NCBI GenBank assembly: GCA_018842655.1
Contig: JAGTWN010000004.1
Coordinates: 3,100,001-3,164,000, forward strand
From: Candidatus Pantoea haifensis
Lineage (GTDB): Bacteria > Pseudomonadota > Gammaproteobacteria > Enterobacterales > Enterobacteriaceae
Length of the DNA stretch: 64,000 nucleotides
Reading direction: 5' to 3'
The notes under the pieces are model-generated. The model was given only the letters and a program-made list of their open reading frames with translations, was not told the origin of the DNA and did not search any database. The translations under genes and the position numbers were made by a program. Positions 10,802 through 21,598 of the stretch are shown here, one piece after another (positions within the stretch are counted from its first letter, which is position 1; each line of letters starts with the position of its first letter).

Positions 10802-13800
10802 CCGACATTTGCTCCTGCTGCTGAGTGCTGTGCTGGGCGCATCGTCAGTGGCAAGGGCCGCTTCCACGGAAGGGCAACAGGTTTCGCCTGTCGACTGGTT
10901 GTTAACGCAGGTGCGTACCGGTGAATCGACCCATAAATACGATCTGGTGCAGCAGTCGCTCTACCGGCTGGAAAAAATCGATCCTGATAATCCGCAGGTG
11001 CTGGCGGCGCGTTTACGCATGGCACTGCATCAGGGCGATTTAGTCCAGGCGCAAAAGTTGATGGATGAGCTAAACAAGGTTGCGCCAGATTCAGCGGCAG
11101 CGCGGGAATCCGCTGCCGGACTGAAAATGATGACAGACGCAGGGCGGCAAAAGCTCCAGCAAGCGCGTCTGCTGGCAACATCGGGTCGGCTGGCTGAAGC
11201 GAAAACCGCTTACGATGCCCAGTTTGGCGGCCTGTTTCCTGACGTTAATCTGGCGCTGGAGTACTGGCGTCTGGTGGCGCGTTTGCCTGGCCAGACTGCA
11301 ACGGCGTATCAGCAATTACTGGCGCTGGAAAAACGCTATCCCGGCAATGTGGGCGTGGAGTTGCAGCTTGCCCGCATGGCGTTTGATCAACAACAGCCTG
11401 AGCAGGCCGTCATGCAGCTGCGTCGCCTCGCCAACAGCGACGAAGGGCGAGTAGCCGCAGCGGAGCTGTGGCTGGAGCAGATCCGCAATCAACCGGTGAG
11501 TGACAGCAGCGTGGCGGCTTTGCAGCAATACCTTAGCCTGTTTAGCAGTGGCGATGCCCGACAGCAGGGGCAGGAAGAGCTGATGCGCCAGCAAAAATTG
11601 CTTGCCGATCCCGCTTATCGTCAGCGGATGCGCGGTTTAGCTCTGGTGGAGGCAGGCAGTGGGGCCAGTGCGATACCTTTCCTGACAACGGCGCTCAAAG
11701 CCACTCCTGATGATGCTGAATTAATGGGAGCAATGGGTCAGGCGCAGGCGCGTGCTAACAACCGTGCCAGTGCTATCGACTGGCTGACACGGGCGCTAAA
11801 AGCCGGGCAGCAGAGTACGCAAACAGGGAAATGGCAATCTCTGCTACAAACCAACCGTTACTGGCTGGCTATTGAGAATGGCGACAAGGCGCTGGCGAAA
11901 AATGACATTGATGGCGCAGAGCGCCAGTATCGTTTCGCCCAGGCCACGGACAGCCGTGACAGTTACGCGCTGATTGGGCTGGGTGACGTAGCGATGGCAC
12001 GTAAAAATAGCCAACGCGCAGAGCTGTTGTGGTTACAGGCGCTGGAACGTGATCGCAACAATACTACGGCTATTCGCCGACTGGCGGGGCTTTATCAAAC
12101 GCAATCGCCGGCCCAGGCAATGACGTTTATCAACAGCTTGCCTGCCGTACAGCAGCGCGCCCTGGCAGACACACTGCGTGCGTTGCGTAGCGACAGCCTG
12201 CGCGCTGAAGCAGATGCGCTGGCGCAGCAGAACGCGTGGGCGCAGGCGGCGACAAAATATCGTCAGGCAGCCGCATTAAGCCCAGATGATATCTGGCTTA
12301 AATATCGTCTCGCGGGAGCGTTGCGTAACAGCGGCGAAGCACAACAGGCTGACACACTCATGCATCACCTGTTGATTCAGCATGGGGACAATGCGGCGGC
12401 GCTCTATGCCGCCGCGCTCTATTTTTCCAGCCACGACGATAACGATGCGGCGCTGGCAGCGTTACATCAGCTGCCTCAGGAGAAGTGGGACAGCAATATG
12501 CAGGCACTGGCCGACCGGCTGGCGCTGGACAACGCGCTGGAACGTATCGAATCACTTATTGCGTTGAAACGCTTGCCGGAGGCACGCGCTCTGTTACAAA
12601 CCCTGGCGCCAGACGAGAGCGGGAACCTGAACAGCGATCGCCGGGTCGCACTGGCCTGGCAGCAGGCAGGCGAGATGGCGCGTGCGCAGCAGCTGTTTGA
12701 AGGGTTAAAACGTCGCGCTGCCACTGATGCTCCTTCACAAACTAAGGCGTTGATTTACCGTGATGCCGCGCGTCTTGAGCAGGCGCAACGCCAGCCGGGT
12801 GCGGCGCTCTCTGATTACCGGGACGCGATGGTGGCCAGCGGCATTGCTACGCAACGTCCGCAAAACAATGAAGACTTTAGCGCATTAACCCGCAACGACC
12901 CGCAGGATGACTGGCTGAAAAGCAGCATTCGCAGTGATGCTGCCGATCTTTATCGCCAACAGGATACGACCTTAACGCTGGAGCAGGACTACTCGCGTAA
13001 TAAAGGGACCGGTGGCATATCTGATTTCACCGCGCACACCACGATGTTACAAGCTGATACGCCGCTGGCTGATGGACGCGCTTTTATGCGGCTCGATCAC
13101 GTGCAGGTTTCAGCGGGCACGTTTGATGATACCAACGGCAGCCATAACCTGGTGTTTGGTAGCTGCAATGATGCAGATTCGGGCGGCTGTCGCAGAGATT
13201 TTACCCAGCGGGCAGAAGGCACAGCGGTGGGTGTTGGCTGGCAAAACGACCGCTGGTCAGCAGATATCGGCAGTACGCCGCTTGGCTTTGCCGTGACAAA
13301 CTGGGTGGGCGGGATCAGCTGGAAAACAGATATTGATGATGTTGGCATGACCTTTAACGTCTCGCGGCGTCCCATTTCCAGTTCACTGCTGGCTTATGCG
13401 GGCGCCCGCGATCCCGCAGCCAGCGGCGGGAAAACCTTTGGTGGCGTGGTCGCGACGGGCGGCAGTATCGGGCTGAGTTACGATCGCGGCGAGGCGCATG
13501 GTATCTGGGCCGATTTCAGCGCCCACCACATCACCGGCAAGAACGTGGCTGATAACAGCCGCGAACGTTTAATGGCGGGTTATTACTATAAATTGATTAA
13601 TGAAGATAATCGCCGCGCCACTGTGGGCTTAAACAGTATGCTGTGGCATTACCAAAAAGACCTCAGTGATTACAGCTTTGGTCAGGGGGTATTACAGTCC
13701 GCAGCAGTACCTTTCTTTCTCTTTGCCTGTGGGCTGGCGACAGCGCAGCGGAAACTGGTCATACGATTTAGGTGGCTCGGTCTCCTGGTCCTGCTCGCAA

Positions 13801-14082
13801 ACGGATGCGCAGCAGCGTTATCCCGTTAACCCAGGGTTTGCTTTATCTTCAAATCCTGTTTCGGAAAGTCAGTCAGGCTGCGGGACTGGTTACACTTTGC
13901 AAGCGGGCGTTGAGCGCCGCATTAGCGCGAACTGGTTTATCGGCGCGGGTGTGGATATTCAGCAAGCGAAAGATTATACCCCGAGCCATGGCTTGATTTA
14001 TCTGCGCTATTCAGGTGCAGGATGGGCGGGTGATTTGGCGATGCCGCCGCAGGCATTAACGCCATATGCAGATTTTAAATAG
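10788..14082 (+). CDS. bcsC: Cellulose export outer-membrane protein BcsC (frameshift at 13685-13689)
   Basis: About 1098 residues after correction. BcsC conducts cellulose across the periplasm and outer membrane. A signal peptide (residues ~1-24), many TPR repeats (to about 750) and a C-terminal beta-barrel are visible. The barrel includes FGQG...YYSPQQYLSF and ends in PYADFK with the C-terminal aromatic expected of an outer-membrane protein. The frame breaks at a G5 run. Homology to E. coli (QGGYYSPQQ) suggests two G were lost. It overlaps bcsB by 14 bases. Confidence 0.93.
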
Positions 14083-14236
14083 TGCGCAGAGAGCAATAAA
14101 GGTCAGGAAAATCCGACGTGCATTTCCGAATCTTTTTTGCTCTTCTGCAAGGTCATCAAAAAACATGACGTTGGGATATACTTGCTACGCTTTTTCCTGT
14201 CTGATATCTGAGCTTTTTTATAGCCGGGGAACATTT

Positions 14237-16243
14237 TTGCGGGTAAGTCGGTCACTTACGATAAAGCAGATGGCAACAGTTTCGATCGTTGCGCTCATTA
14301 CCATTAGCATCTTTATCGTCATTCAACTGTTTCATTTTGTGCAGCAGCGCAGGATTGACTACGCCCAGCAAATGGAAAACATTGCGCATACCGTACGTCA
14401 GCCGTTATCCGAAGCGGTGCTGAAAGCGGATATTCCGCAAGCCGAACGCATTTTGCATACGCTTAAACCAGCCGGGATTTTGTCTCGTGCTGATGTGGTG
14501 CTGCCGAATGCCTTTCAGGCGCTCCACGCGGATTTTGAGCCAGAAAAACCTGTCCCACGCCTGATTGCGCGGCTGTTTGAGCTGCCAGTACAGATTACGC
14601 TGCCGCTCTATTCAATAGAAAATACCGGTTCACCCAAGCCTCTGGCCTATCTGGTGTTGCAGGCTAATTCGACACGTGTATATCAGTTTATCCTCAGCAC
14701 GTTTTCCACCATGATCACCACCTATTTGCTGCTGGCGTTGATTCTTTCAGTAGCCATAAGCTGGTGTATCAACCGGTTAATCGTTCATCCGCTGCGTAAT
14801 ATTTCCCGTGAATTGCAGGAGCTGCCGCCGCAATCGATTCTGACACATAAACTGACGCTGCCGCAGGGGCATCGCGACGACGAAATCGGCATGTTGATCC
14901 GTAGCTACAATCGCAATCAACAGGTACTGGAGTCGGTTCATGATGAGATGAGCAGATTAACCACTCACTTTGACGTTACCGACTTACCCAACCGCGCGCT
15001 TTTTCTCGCCCTGTTGGATCAATATATGCGTAGTCGTTCAAAGCCGTTTGGCCTGATGGTGATCCGGGTTGAAACCTTGCAGGAAGCCAACGGCGTATTG
15101 AGTGACGAGCAGCGCGATACGCTGATGCTGACCCTGGTCGAGAAAATTCGCAGCACGCTTGACGATCACACGCTGCTGGCGCAAACCGGAGCCAGTGATT
15201 TTGTGCTACTGATGAAGCGCGCCAGTAATCCTTTCCGCGCCATGCGTCTGGCGCGTAACCTGATGATTCGCCTCAACCAGCCGGTTAATCTGCATCAGTT
15301 ACAGTTACGTCCTAATTCCAGTATCGGGCTGGCGTTACGGGACGATGAGCCGCTCAGTGCAAATGAGCTGCTCGATCGCGCCACATCGGCCATGATGTCG
15401 GCACGTCATCAGGGTAAAAATCAGGTTTTGTTTTTTGACGCCGCGCTAAATGAGCGAGCGCAGAAGCGTTTAACGCAGGAGCACGACATCTTACAGGGTT
15501 TGCAGGATGAGCAGTTCGCGCTCTATCTTCAGCCGCAAATTGATATGCAAACCGGTGAGCTGGTCGGTGCTGAGGCGTTATTACGTATGCGTCAGCCAGA
15601 CGGCAGTTATGGCCTGTCAGAAGAATTTATTGCCAGTGCTGAAGAGATTGGCGTTATCTCTGCGATTGGTCGCTGGGTATTTGAAGAAGCCTGCCGCATT
15701 CTGGCGGCCTGGCAAAAGCAGGGTGTCATGATCCCGCTCAGCGTGAATGTCTCTGCGGTGCAGCTGCGTGACGCCAGTATGGTCACGCATCTTCAGGCAT
15801 TGCTTGAGCGTCACCGCATTGCGCCGGGTACTTTCGTACTGGAGATGACCGAAACGGCACAAATCGGCGATGCCGAACAGGCTATTTCATTGCTGCGCAT
15901 GTTGCAGCAAACCGGCGTAGCCGTGGCGCTGGACGATTTCGGCATGGGTTACTCTAATCTCAATTATCTTCATCAGTTTAAGGCGTTGCCCGTTAATAAA
16001 CTGAAAATGGATCGCAGCTTTGTTTCGGCGCTGCCTGACGACGACACCATGGTACGAATTGTCGCCGCCATTGCGGATATTATTGACCTTGATGTGATCG
16101 CTGAAGGCGTGGAAACGCATGAGCAGCGCGACTGGTTACTGGCGCGAGGTATCCGCATCGGACAAGGCTATCTCTACTCTGAAGCCCTTGTATTGACACG
16201 TTTCAACCAACAATGGATTGCGAAACCGTCACCGACAAAATAA
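14237..16243 (+). CDS. pdeK: HmsP-like c-di-GMP phosphodiesterase PdeK (YhjK)
   Basis: 668 residues from a TTG at 14237, preceded by GGGGA. This start gives LRVSRSLTIKQM, which matches the E. coli N-terminus; the frame is open further upstream but unlike the family. Two transmembrane helices (about residues 12-32 and 155-180) flank a periplasmic sensor region. A degenerate GGDEF domain follows (GASDF in place of GGDEF). The EAL domain keeps GAEALLRM, NVSAVQL, EMTET, DDFGMGYSN, KMDRSFV and EGVET, so phosphodiesterase activity is likely. It lies just behind bcsC, as in E. coli. Confidence 0.93.
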   Translation: MRVSRSLTIKQMATVSIVALITISIFIVIQLFHFVQQRRIDYAQQMENIAHTVRQPLSEAVLKADIPQAERILHTLKPAGILSRADVVLPNAFQALHADFEPEKPVPRLIARLFELPVQITLPLYSIENTGSPKPLAYLVLQANSTRVYQFILSTFSTMITTYLLLALILSVAISWCINRLIVHPLRNISRELQELPPQSILTHKLTLPQGHRDDEIGMLIRSYNRNQQVLESVHDEMSRLTTHFDVTDLPNRALFLALLDQYMRSRSKPFGLMVIRVETLQEANGVLSDEQRDTLMLTLVEKIRSTLDDHTLLAQTGASDFVLLMKRASNPFRAMRLARNLMIRLNQPVNLHQLQLRPNSSIGLALRDDEPLSANELLDRATSAMMSARHQGKNQVLFFDAALNERAQKRLTQEHDILQGLQDEQFALYLQPQIDMQTGELVGAEALLRMRQPDGSYGLSEEFIASAEEIGVISAIGRWVFEEACRILAAWQKQGVMIPLSVNVSAVQLRDASMVTHLQALLERHRIAPGTFVLEMTETAQIGDAEQAISLLRMLQQTGVAVALDDFGMGYSNLNYLHQFKALPVNKLKMDRSFVSALPDDDTMVRIVAAIADIIDLDVIAEGVETHEQRDWLLARGIRIGQGYLYSEALVLTRFNQQWIAKPSPTK

Positions 16244-16354
16244 TCACCGGATGCATTGATTTATCGAGAAATTTAGTTACAAAAGTAGCAGCTGAAGCGT
16301 TTCAGTTCAGAATTATGCTTGTATCATTTCCCCGGGTTTGTCAGCCTGTATTAA

Positions 16355-17758
<1,404 letters not shown>

Positions 17759-17782
17759 TCACTGATTTCCATTTAAATCCTC

Positions 17783-17823
17783 CCAAATGCCCGCTGTCAC
17801 TTGCCCTGACTGCGGGCATTTGG
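17783..17823. repeat. 12-base inverted repeat after dctA
   Basis: Perfect arms CCAAATGCCCGC (17783-17794) and GCGGGCATTTGG (17812-17823) enclose a 17-base loop. There is no U-tract on either strand, so it may stabilise the dctA 3' end rather than act as a simple intrinsic terminator. Confidence 0.6.
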
Positions 17824-17991
17824 ATAATAAACCCCAATGAGTTTTTCATTTCGCTGCGCGACATCCTGACCTTCCTGTGGTCAAACACTTTGTTGTTGGA
17901 TAACAGCGCGCTCTGGCGTCAGCCGGTTCGTTTATAACAGCGGCAAAACATGCCAGCGATAACGATTTTGAATTGTTTAGTAGGGGTTCAC

Positions 17992-19485
17992 ATGCAGGGC
18001 ACCAGAATTTGGCTTTTGGTTGGTGTAGTGCTGGCAGCAACCAGCTATGGTGTACAAGCGGAAACGCTGCAACCGGATCCGGCCTGGCAGGAAGGCAAAC
18101 TGGATAACGGGTTTAACTGGCAAGTACTGACGACACCGCAACGTCCAAGCGACCGCATCGAGCTGCGTCTGGTAGTGAATACCGGTTCGCTGGTAGAAGG
18201 AACGCAACAGTCTGGTTTCAGTCACTTGCTGCCGCGTTTGGCAATGGTGCACAACACCGCGCTTGATACCAACCAACAGCGCGCATTATGGCAACAGGCG
18301 ATGGATCCGCAACATCCGCTGCCGCCTGTTATCGCCTCCTATGATTTCACGCAATATAACCTCAGCCTGCCAAATAACCGGCCAGAATTGTTGAAAGAAG
18401 CCCTTAACTGGCTGGCGGCAACCGCAGGCAATATGGCGATTACTGAACAAGTCGTGAGTACCGCGCTTTCGGCTTCCGATCCTGTCGCAACCTGGCCTGC
18501 GAATACGCAGGATGTCTGGTGGCGTTATCGCCTGAAAGGCTCGGCGTTACTGGCGCACGATCCTGCTGAGCAGCCTCGCGCACCGGTCGATTTAGCCCAG
18601 CTTAATGCGTTCTACCACCAATGGTATACGCCCGATGCAATGACGCTGTATGTGGTGGGTAATGTTGACAGCCGCAGCCTGTCTGAGCAGCTCAATAAAG
18701 CGTTTTCGCCGCTGAAAGGAAAACGTGAAACGCCCGCGCCGTTACCGACACTCTCACCGTTACCCCACGAGCCGGTTAATCTGGTGAATGGCACTATGAA
18801 TCAGGATCGCTTGTCATTAGTGTGGGACGGGCCGTGGCAACCCATCCGGGATTCGCAAAATTTACAGCGTTACTGGCAGGGCGATTTGGCGCGCGAAGCC
18901 TTGTTCTGGCATGTGCAGCGTGCATTAAGTGACAGTAAAGCGCAGGGCGTTCAGGTCGGGTTTGATTGTCGTGTGCTGTATCAGCGCGCGCAGTGTTCTA
19001 TCAACATGGATGCCCGCAACGAAACGCTTGAGCAAAACATGAATTTGGTGGCGCGCGAGCTGGCAAAAGTACGTGATAAGGGCCTGCCGCAGGAAGAGTT
19101 TGATGCGTTGATGGCGCAAAAGCTGCTGGAATTAAACAAGCTGTTTACCACCTACGCCCGAACCGATACGGACGTATTAATGAGCCAGCGTCTGCGCTCA
19201 CAGCAAAATTCGGTGGTGGATATTGCGCCTGAGCAATATCAAAAGCTGCGCCAGGCTTTTCTGGCGGGTCTGACGCGCGACCGGTTAAATCAGGAGTTGC
19301 GCCAGCAGCTAACGCAGGAGCTGATGATGGTACTGATTCAGCCAGAAGGCGAAGCGGAAACCAATGTGAAAAGCCTGCGAAGCAACTGGGATAAAGTCAT
19401 GACGCCTCCTGACGTACCGGCGGCCAGCAGCGATGCCAGCCAGCCGGACAGCAGTGCGAGCGACGTTGCGCCCCCGGCTACTTAA
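17992..19485 (+). CDS. yhjJ: Inactive M16-family peptidase homologue YhjJ
   Basis: 497 residues from the ATG at 17992 behind TAGGGG; E. coli YhjJ has 498. A signal peptide ends near VQAETLQPD, so the product is periplasmic. The insulinase-type fold is recognisable (LVVNTGSLVEG, SGFSHLLPRL, NNRPELLKEALNWL). The zinc motif HxxEH of active M16 peptidases is absent: the equivalent is HLLPR. The C-terminal tail is rich in Ser, Ala and Asp. The role is unknown. It faces the hydrolase gene, with four bases between the stops. Confidence 0.92.
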   Translation: MQGTRIWLLVGVVLAATSYGVQAETLQPDPAWQEGKLDNGFNWQVLTTPQRPSDRIELRLVVNTGSLVEGTQQSGFSHLLPRLAMVHNTALDTNQQRALWQQAMDPQHPLPPVIASYDFTQYNLSLPNNRPELLKEALNWLAATAGNMAITEQVVSTALSASDPVATWPANTQDVWWRYRLKGSALLAHDPAEQPRAPVDLAQLNAFYHQWYTPDAMTLYVVGNVDSRSLSEQLNKAFSPLKGKRETPAPLPTLSPLPHEPVNLVNGTMNQDRLSLVWDGPWQPIRDSQNLQRYWQGDLAREALFWHVQRALSDSKAQGVQVGFDCRVLYQRAQCSINMDARNETLEQNMNLVARELAKVRDKGLPQEEFDALMAQKLLELNKLFTTYARTDTDVLMSQRLRSQQNSVVDIAPEQYQKLRQAFLAGLTRDRLNQELRQQLTQELMMVLIQPEGEAETNVKSLRSNWDKVMTPPDVPAASSDASQPDSSASDVAPPAT

Positions 19486-19489
19486 ATCC

Positions 19490-20362
19490 TCAGGTTTTTG
19501 CCCTGAGCCATTCGGTGACCAGCATTGGCCAACTGGCGAGGGGCAAATCTGCCAGGCCACGGATACCAAAACCGTGGCCACCCTTCTGATAAAAATGAAC
19601 TTCTGCCGGAACCTTGTGCTCGCGCAGTGCGCTGAAAAATACCATGCTGTTATTAACAGATACTGAGTCATCATCAGCAGCGTGAATCAATAGCGTGGGC
19701 GGCACTTGCGCATGCACACGTGTCTCCAGCGAATAGGCATCAATCGTTTTCTGATCGGGCCACGCACCGAGTAATCGTGTACGCGACCCCTCATGTGCCA
19801 GGCCGTCACGCATACTGATGACCGGATAAATAAGCACCATAGCGTCTGGTCGCGGTGAGTGGTTTTCAGCGCCATCCTGCACCGGATAGAGCTTTTCCGC
19901 GAAACGTGTCCCGAGGCTGGCTGCAACATGCCCGCCCGCTGAAAAGCCCATCATCACGATGTACTTGCCGTTCAGTCCGCGCTGCGCACGTTCGCGCAGG
20001 ACACGTACTGCCCGTTGCGCATCCGCAAGCGGTGCGTCAGGGCCTTCATGATGTCCATCGTAAGGCAGACGGTATGTCATCACAGCCAGCGTGTAGCCCA
20101 TTGAGGTGAAAAAGGTTGCCAGCGCACTGCCTTCACGATCGATCATAACGCGATGATAACCGCCACCGGGCGCAACCAGTAGCGTAATACCATTTGACTC
20201 CACAGGATGCCAGATCGCTATTTCCGGGCAGCGCACGCCGGTTGCGGCACGATCATAAGGTTCATACTGTTTTGCAATATCGGTAATTTGTGGCTGTGCA
20301 CGAGAATCGCTGGCACCTGGCGCTTCGCCGTGCGGCCAGATATTAATAATTTCTGTATTCAT
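19490..20362 (-). CDS. Alpha/beta hydrolase, probable esterase
   Basis: 290 residues, ATG at 20362 preceded by CAGGACATGTT. The sequence shows the oxyanion block LLVAPGGGYHRV, nucleophile elbow GFSAGGH, acid region IHAADDDSVSV and catalytic His in KGGHGFGI. This arrangement fits the BD-FAE/acetylxylan-esterase-like group that deacylates small or carbohydrate esters. No signal peptide is visible, so it should be cytoplasmic. It is not part of this locus in E. coli. The substrate cannot be read from sequence; proximity to cellulose genes is not evidence of a shared role. Confidence 0.85.
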   Translation of the reverse strand: MNTEIINIWPHGEAPGASDSRAQPQITDIAKQYEPYDRAATGVRCPEIAIWHPVESNGITLLVAPGGGYHRVMIDREGSALATFFTSMGYTLAVMTYRLPYDGHHEGPDAPLADAQRAVRVLRERAQRGLNGKYIVMMGFSAGGHVAASLGTRFAEKLYPVQDGAENHSPRPDAMVLIYPVISMRDGLAHEGSRTRLLGAWPDQKTIDAYSLETRVHAQVPPTLLIHAADDDSVSVNNSMVFFSALREHKVPAEVHFYQKGGHGFGIRGLADLPLASWPMLVTEWLRAKT

Positions 20363-20705
20363 AACATGTCCTGATGCGAGAGATGTTGTAATAGTTTTGT
20401 TCGCGGCCGGGTAAACAGCATCCTGCTATTGTTGATTAAAAGATGGTGTTTTTTTATAAAGGCGTCCATCTGAAAACAGAGAATATAAGCAGATTCGGAC
20501 TAAGCCTGGGGAGAGGCCATTGATTTCAACTGACTAATCTATAAAGGAATTAATTGCAGAATGTGCGGTTTTTCTGGCTGTTAAAATTGAAGGCAGCTTG
20601 TTTATATAACTCAACTAAAATCAAAAATGGATTGTTTTACCATAAGTTAAATTATTGCACTTTTCATTTGCGAAAATTATTGAGAAAATTAATGATCTTG
20701 CTAAT
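20363..20705. other. AT-rich intergenic region, no supported gene
   Basis: The stretch between the hydrolase start and the microcin-module terminator is AT-rich. A plus-strand frame from 20554 exists but runs through the terminator hairpin and resembles nothing. The hydrolase promoter must lie here. I see no other feature. Confidence 0.5.
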
Positions 20706-20735
20706 GAAAAAGGCAACGCAGGGTTGCCTTTTAAA
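20700..20735 (-). terminator. Intrinsic terminator of the microcin/immunity module
   Basis: Perfect 10-base arms AAAAGGCAAC (20708-20717) and GTTGCCTTTT (20723-20732) enclose a 5-base loop. On the minus strand the stem ends in a U-tract (TTTTTC). It begins about 10 bases after the corrected stop codon of the immunity gene. Confidence 0.88.
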
Positions 20736-20741
20736 TAATCA

Positions 20742-21001
20742 TTAACGTGTTTCTTTTCCGTTATACCAGTCGAAAAAACGGACCGCTGAAGAAAAAAAGA
20801 ATAAATTCCGATTATGACAAAAAACCATAGCAGGAGATCGTAATAGTTTCCTGTTACAGAAAAGCGGCACAAACTGCTCTTATAAGCTACAGGATAAAAA
20901 ACAATTAACGAACACAAATTTATTATGGTTCGTCGTTTGCGCGGCTGTTTAAAAAAATCTCTAATGTGAAAGGTAAATGATTGTTTAATCACCTGGTACA
21001 C
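20742..21001 (-). CDS. Putative microcin immunity protein (frameshift-corrected, ~86 aa)
   Basis: The ATG at 21001 overlaps the last 13 bases of the microcin gene. The product has two transmembrane helices, about residues 26-40 (IINLCSLIVFYPVAY) and 56-72 (YDLLLWFFVIIGIYSFFL), and a basic N-terminal segment. As printed, the frame stays open to 20621 and translates the terminator hairpin as LKGNPALPF. Adding one T in a T6 run (plus-strand A6, 20773-20778) gives the ending VFFDWYNGKETR and a stop at 20742, just before the terminator. Size and topology fit class II microcin immunity proteins. I recognise no homologue, so function rests on context. Confidence 0.62.
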
Positions 21002-21309
21002 TGCCCTCCAAAATTACCGCGATTAGAGGAGTTGCTACCGTTTTTATTACCGCCGTAAGGGCTGTTATTACAGCTAAGCGATCCGCTTAATCCACCTATT
21101 GCGGCACCGACTGCCATTCCTCCTGGCCCGCCAGGCATTCCACTAATCAAACCCAAAATTATACTGGCACCCACGTCGTTTGCACAGCTCCTGGGCGCGC
21201 CACCTTTACCGCCGTTATAGCCACCAGAAACACGACCGCCCTCGGATTTGTCGGCAAAATTCCCTGCGCCTGAAATCGTTTCTATTTCGTCCAGAGTGAG
21301 TTCACGCAT
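20989..21309 (-). CDS. Putative class II microcin precursor
   Basis: 106 residues with SD AAGGT nine bases before the ATG. The N-terminus MRELTLDEIETISGA is a double-glycine-type leader like those of colicin V (MRTLTLNELDSVSGG) and microcin E492 (MREISQKDLNLAFGA). Cleavage after GA would give a 91-residue, Gly-rich peptide. It has Cys at 42, 80 and 104, a hydrophobic glycine-zipper core (about residues 46-79, LGLISGMPGGPGG and AVGAAIGGLSG) and a polar Gly/Asn/Ser tail. No CvaA/CvaB-type exporter is in the window, so export would need genes elsewhere. It could instead be another Gly-rich secreted peptide. Confidence 0.75.
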   Translation of the reverse strand: MRELTLDEIETISGAGNFADKSEGGRVSGGYNGGKGGAPRSCANDVGASIILGLISGMPGGPGGMAVGAAIGGLSGSLSCNNSPYGGNKNGSNSSNRGNFGGQCTR

Positions 21310-21423
21310 ATATCTTACCTTGTATTAATATTGTTTTAATTTACGGGATGGCACCTGACCTGAAGAAAGATATAAAGCAAATTTATATTTAAGTAAACGG
21401 CGTTATTTCTTGAGGGTGCTTTT

Positions 21424-21439
21424 TACGAGCTATATCACA
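21424..21439 (-). promoter_or_regulatory. Possible CRP-like site upstream of the microcin gene
   Basis: On the minus strand TGTGA-N6-TCGTA lies about 120 bases upstream of the microcin start. One half is perfect for CRP and the other has two mismatches. This is weak support. Confidence 0.3.
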
Positions 21440-21482
21440 ATAAATTGCAGAGGTTTGACCATTATATTAATGGCCTTGTTTA

Positions 21483-21498
21483 AAGTAACGTGTTACTT
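21483..21498. promoter_or_regulatory. Perfect palindrome AAGTAAC-GT-GTTACTT
   Basis: A 16-base dyad in the AT-rich region between the kdgK terminator and the microcin gene. It resembles a dimeric repressor operator. Placement upstream of the microcin gene suggests control of that gene, but the regulator is unknown. Confidence 0.5.
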
Positions 21499-21560
21499 AA
21501 ATTAATAATAATTTATTTAACATATATTATTAATTATTAAATGGATGAGAGCTGTAAATA

Positions 21561-21598
21561 TAGAAAAGCCCCATCCTACAGAGGAGAGGGCTTTTTTA
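21561..21598 (-). terminator. Intrinsic terminator of kdgK
   Basis: Arms AAAAGCCC (21564-21571) and GGGCTTTT (21588-21595) enclose a 16-base loop, directly behind the kdgK stop. U-tracts on both sides suggest it may work in either direction. Confidence 0.8.

Noticed and set aside
12358-12738. Several short frames on both strands inside bcsC
   Set aside because: Shadows of a GC-rich TPR-coding region.
20554-20745. Plus-strand 63-residue frame near the microcin module
   Set aside because: It starts with TTG, crosses the minus-strand terminator hairpin and shows no family features.
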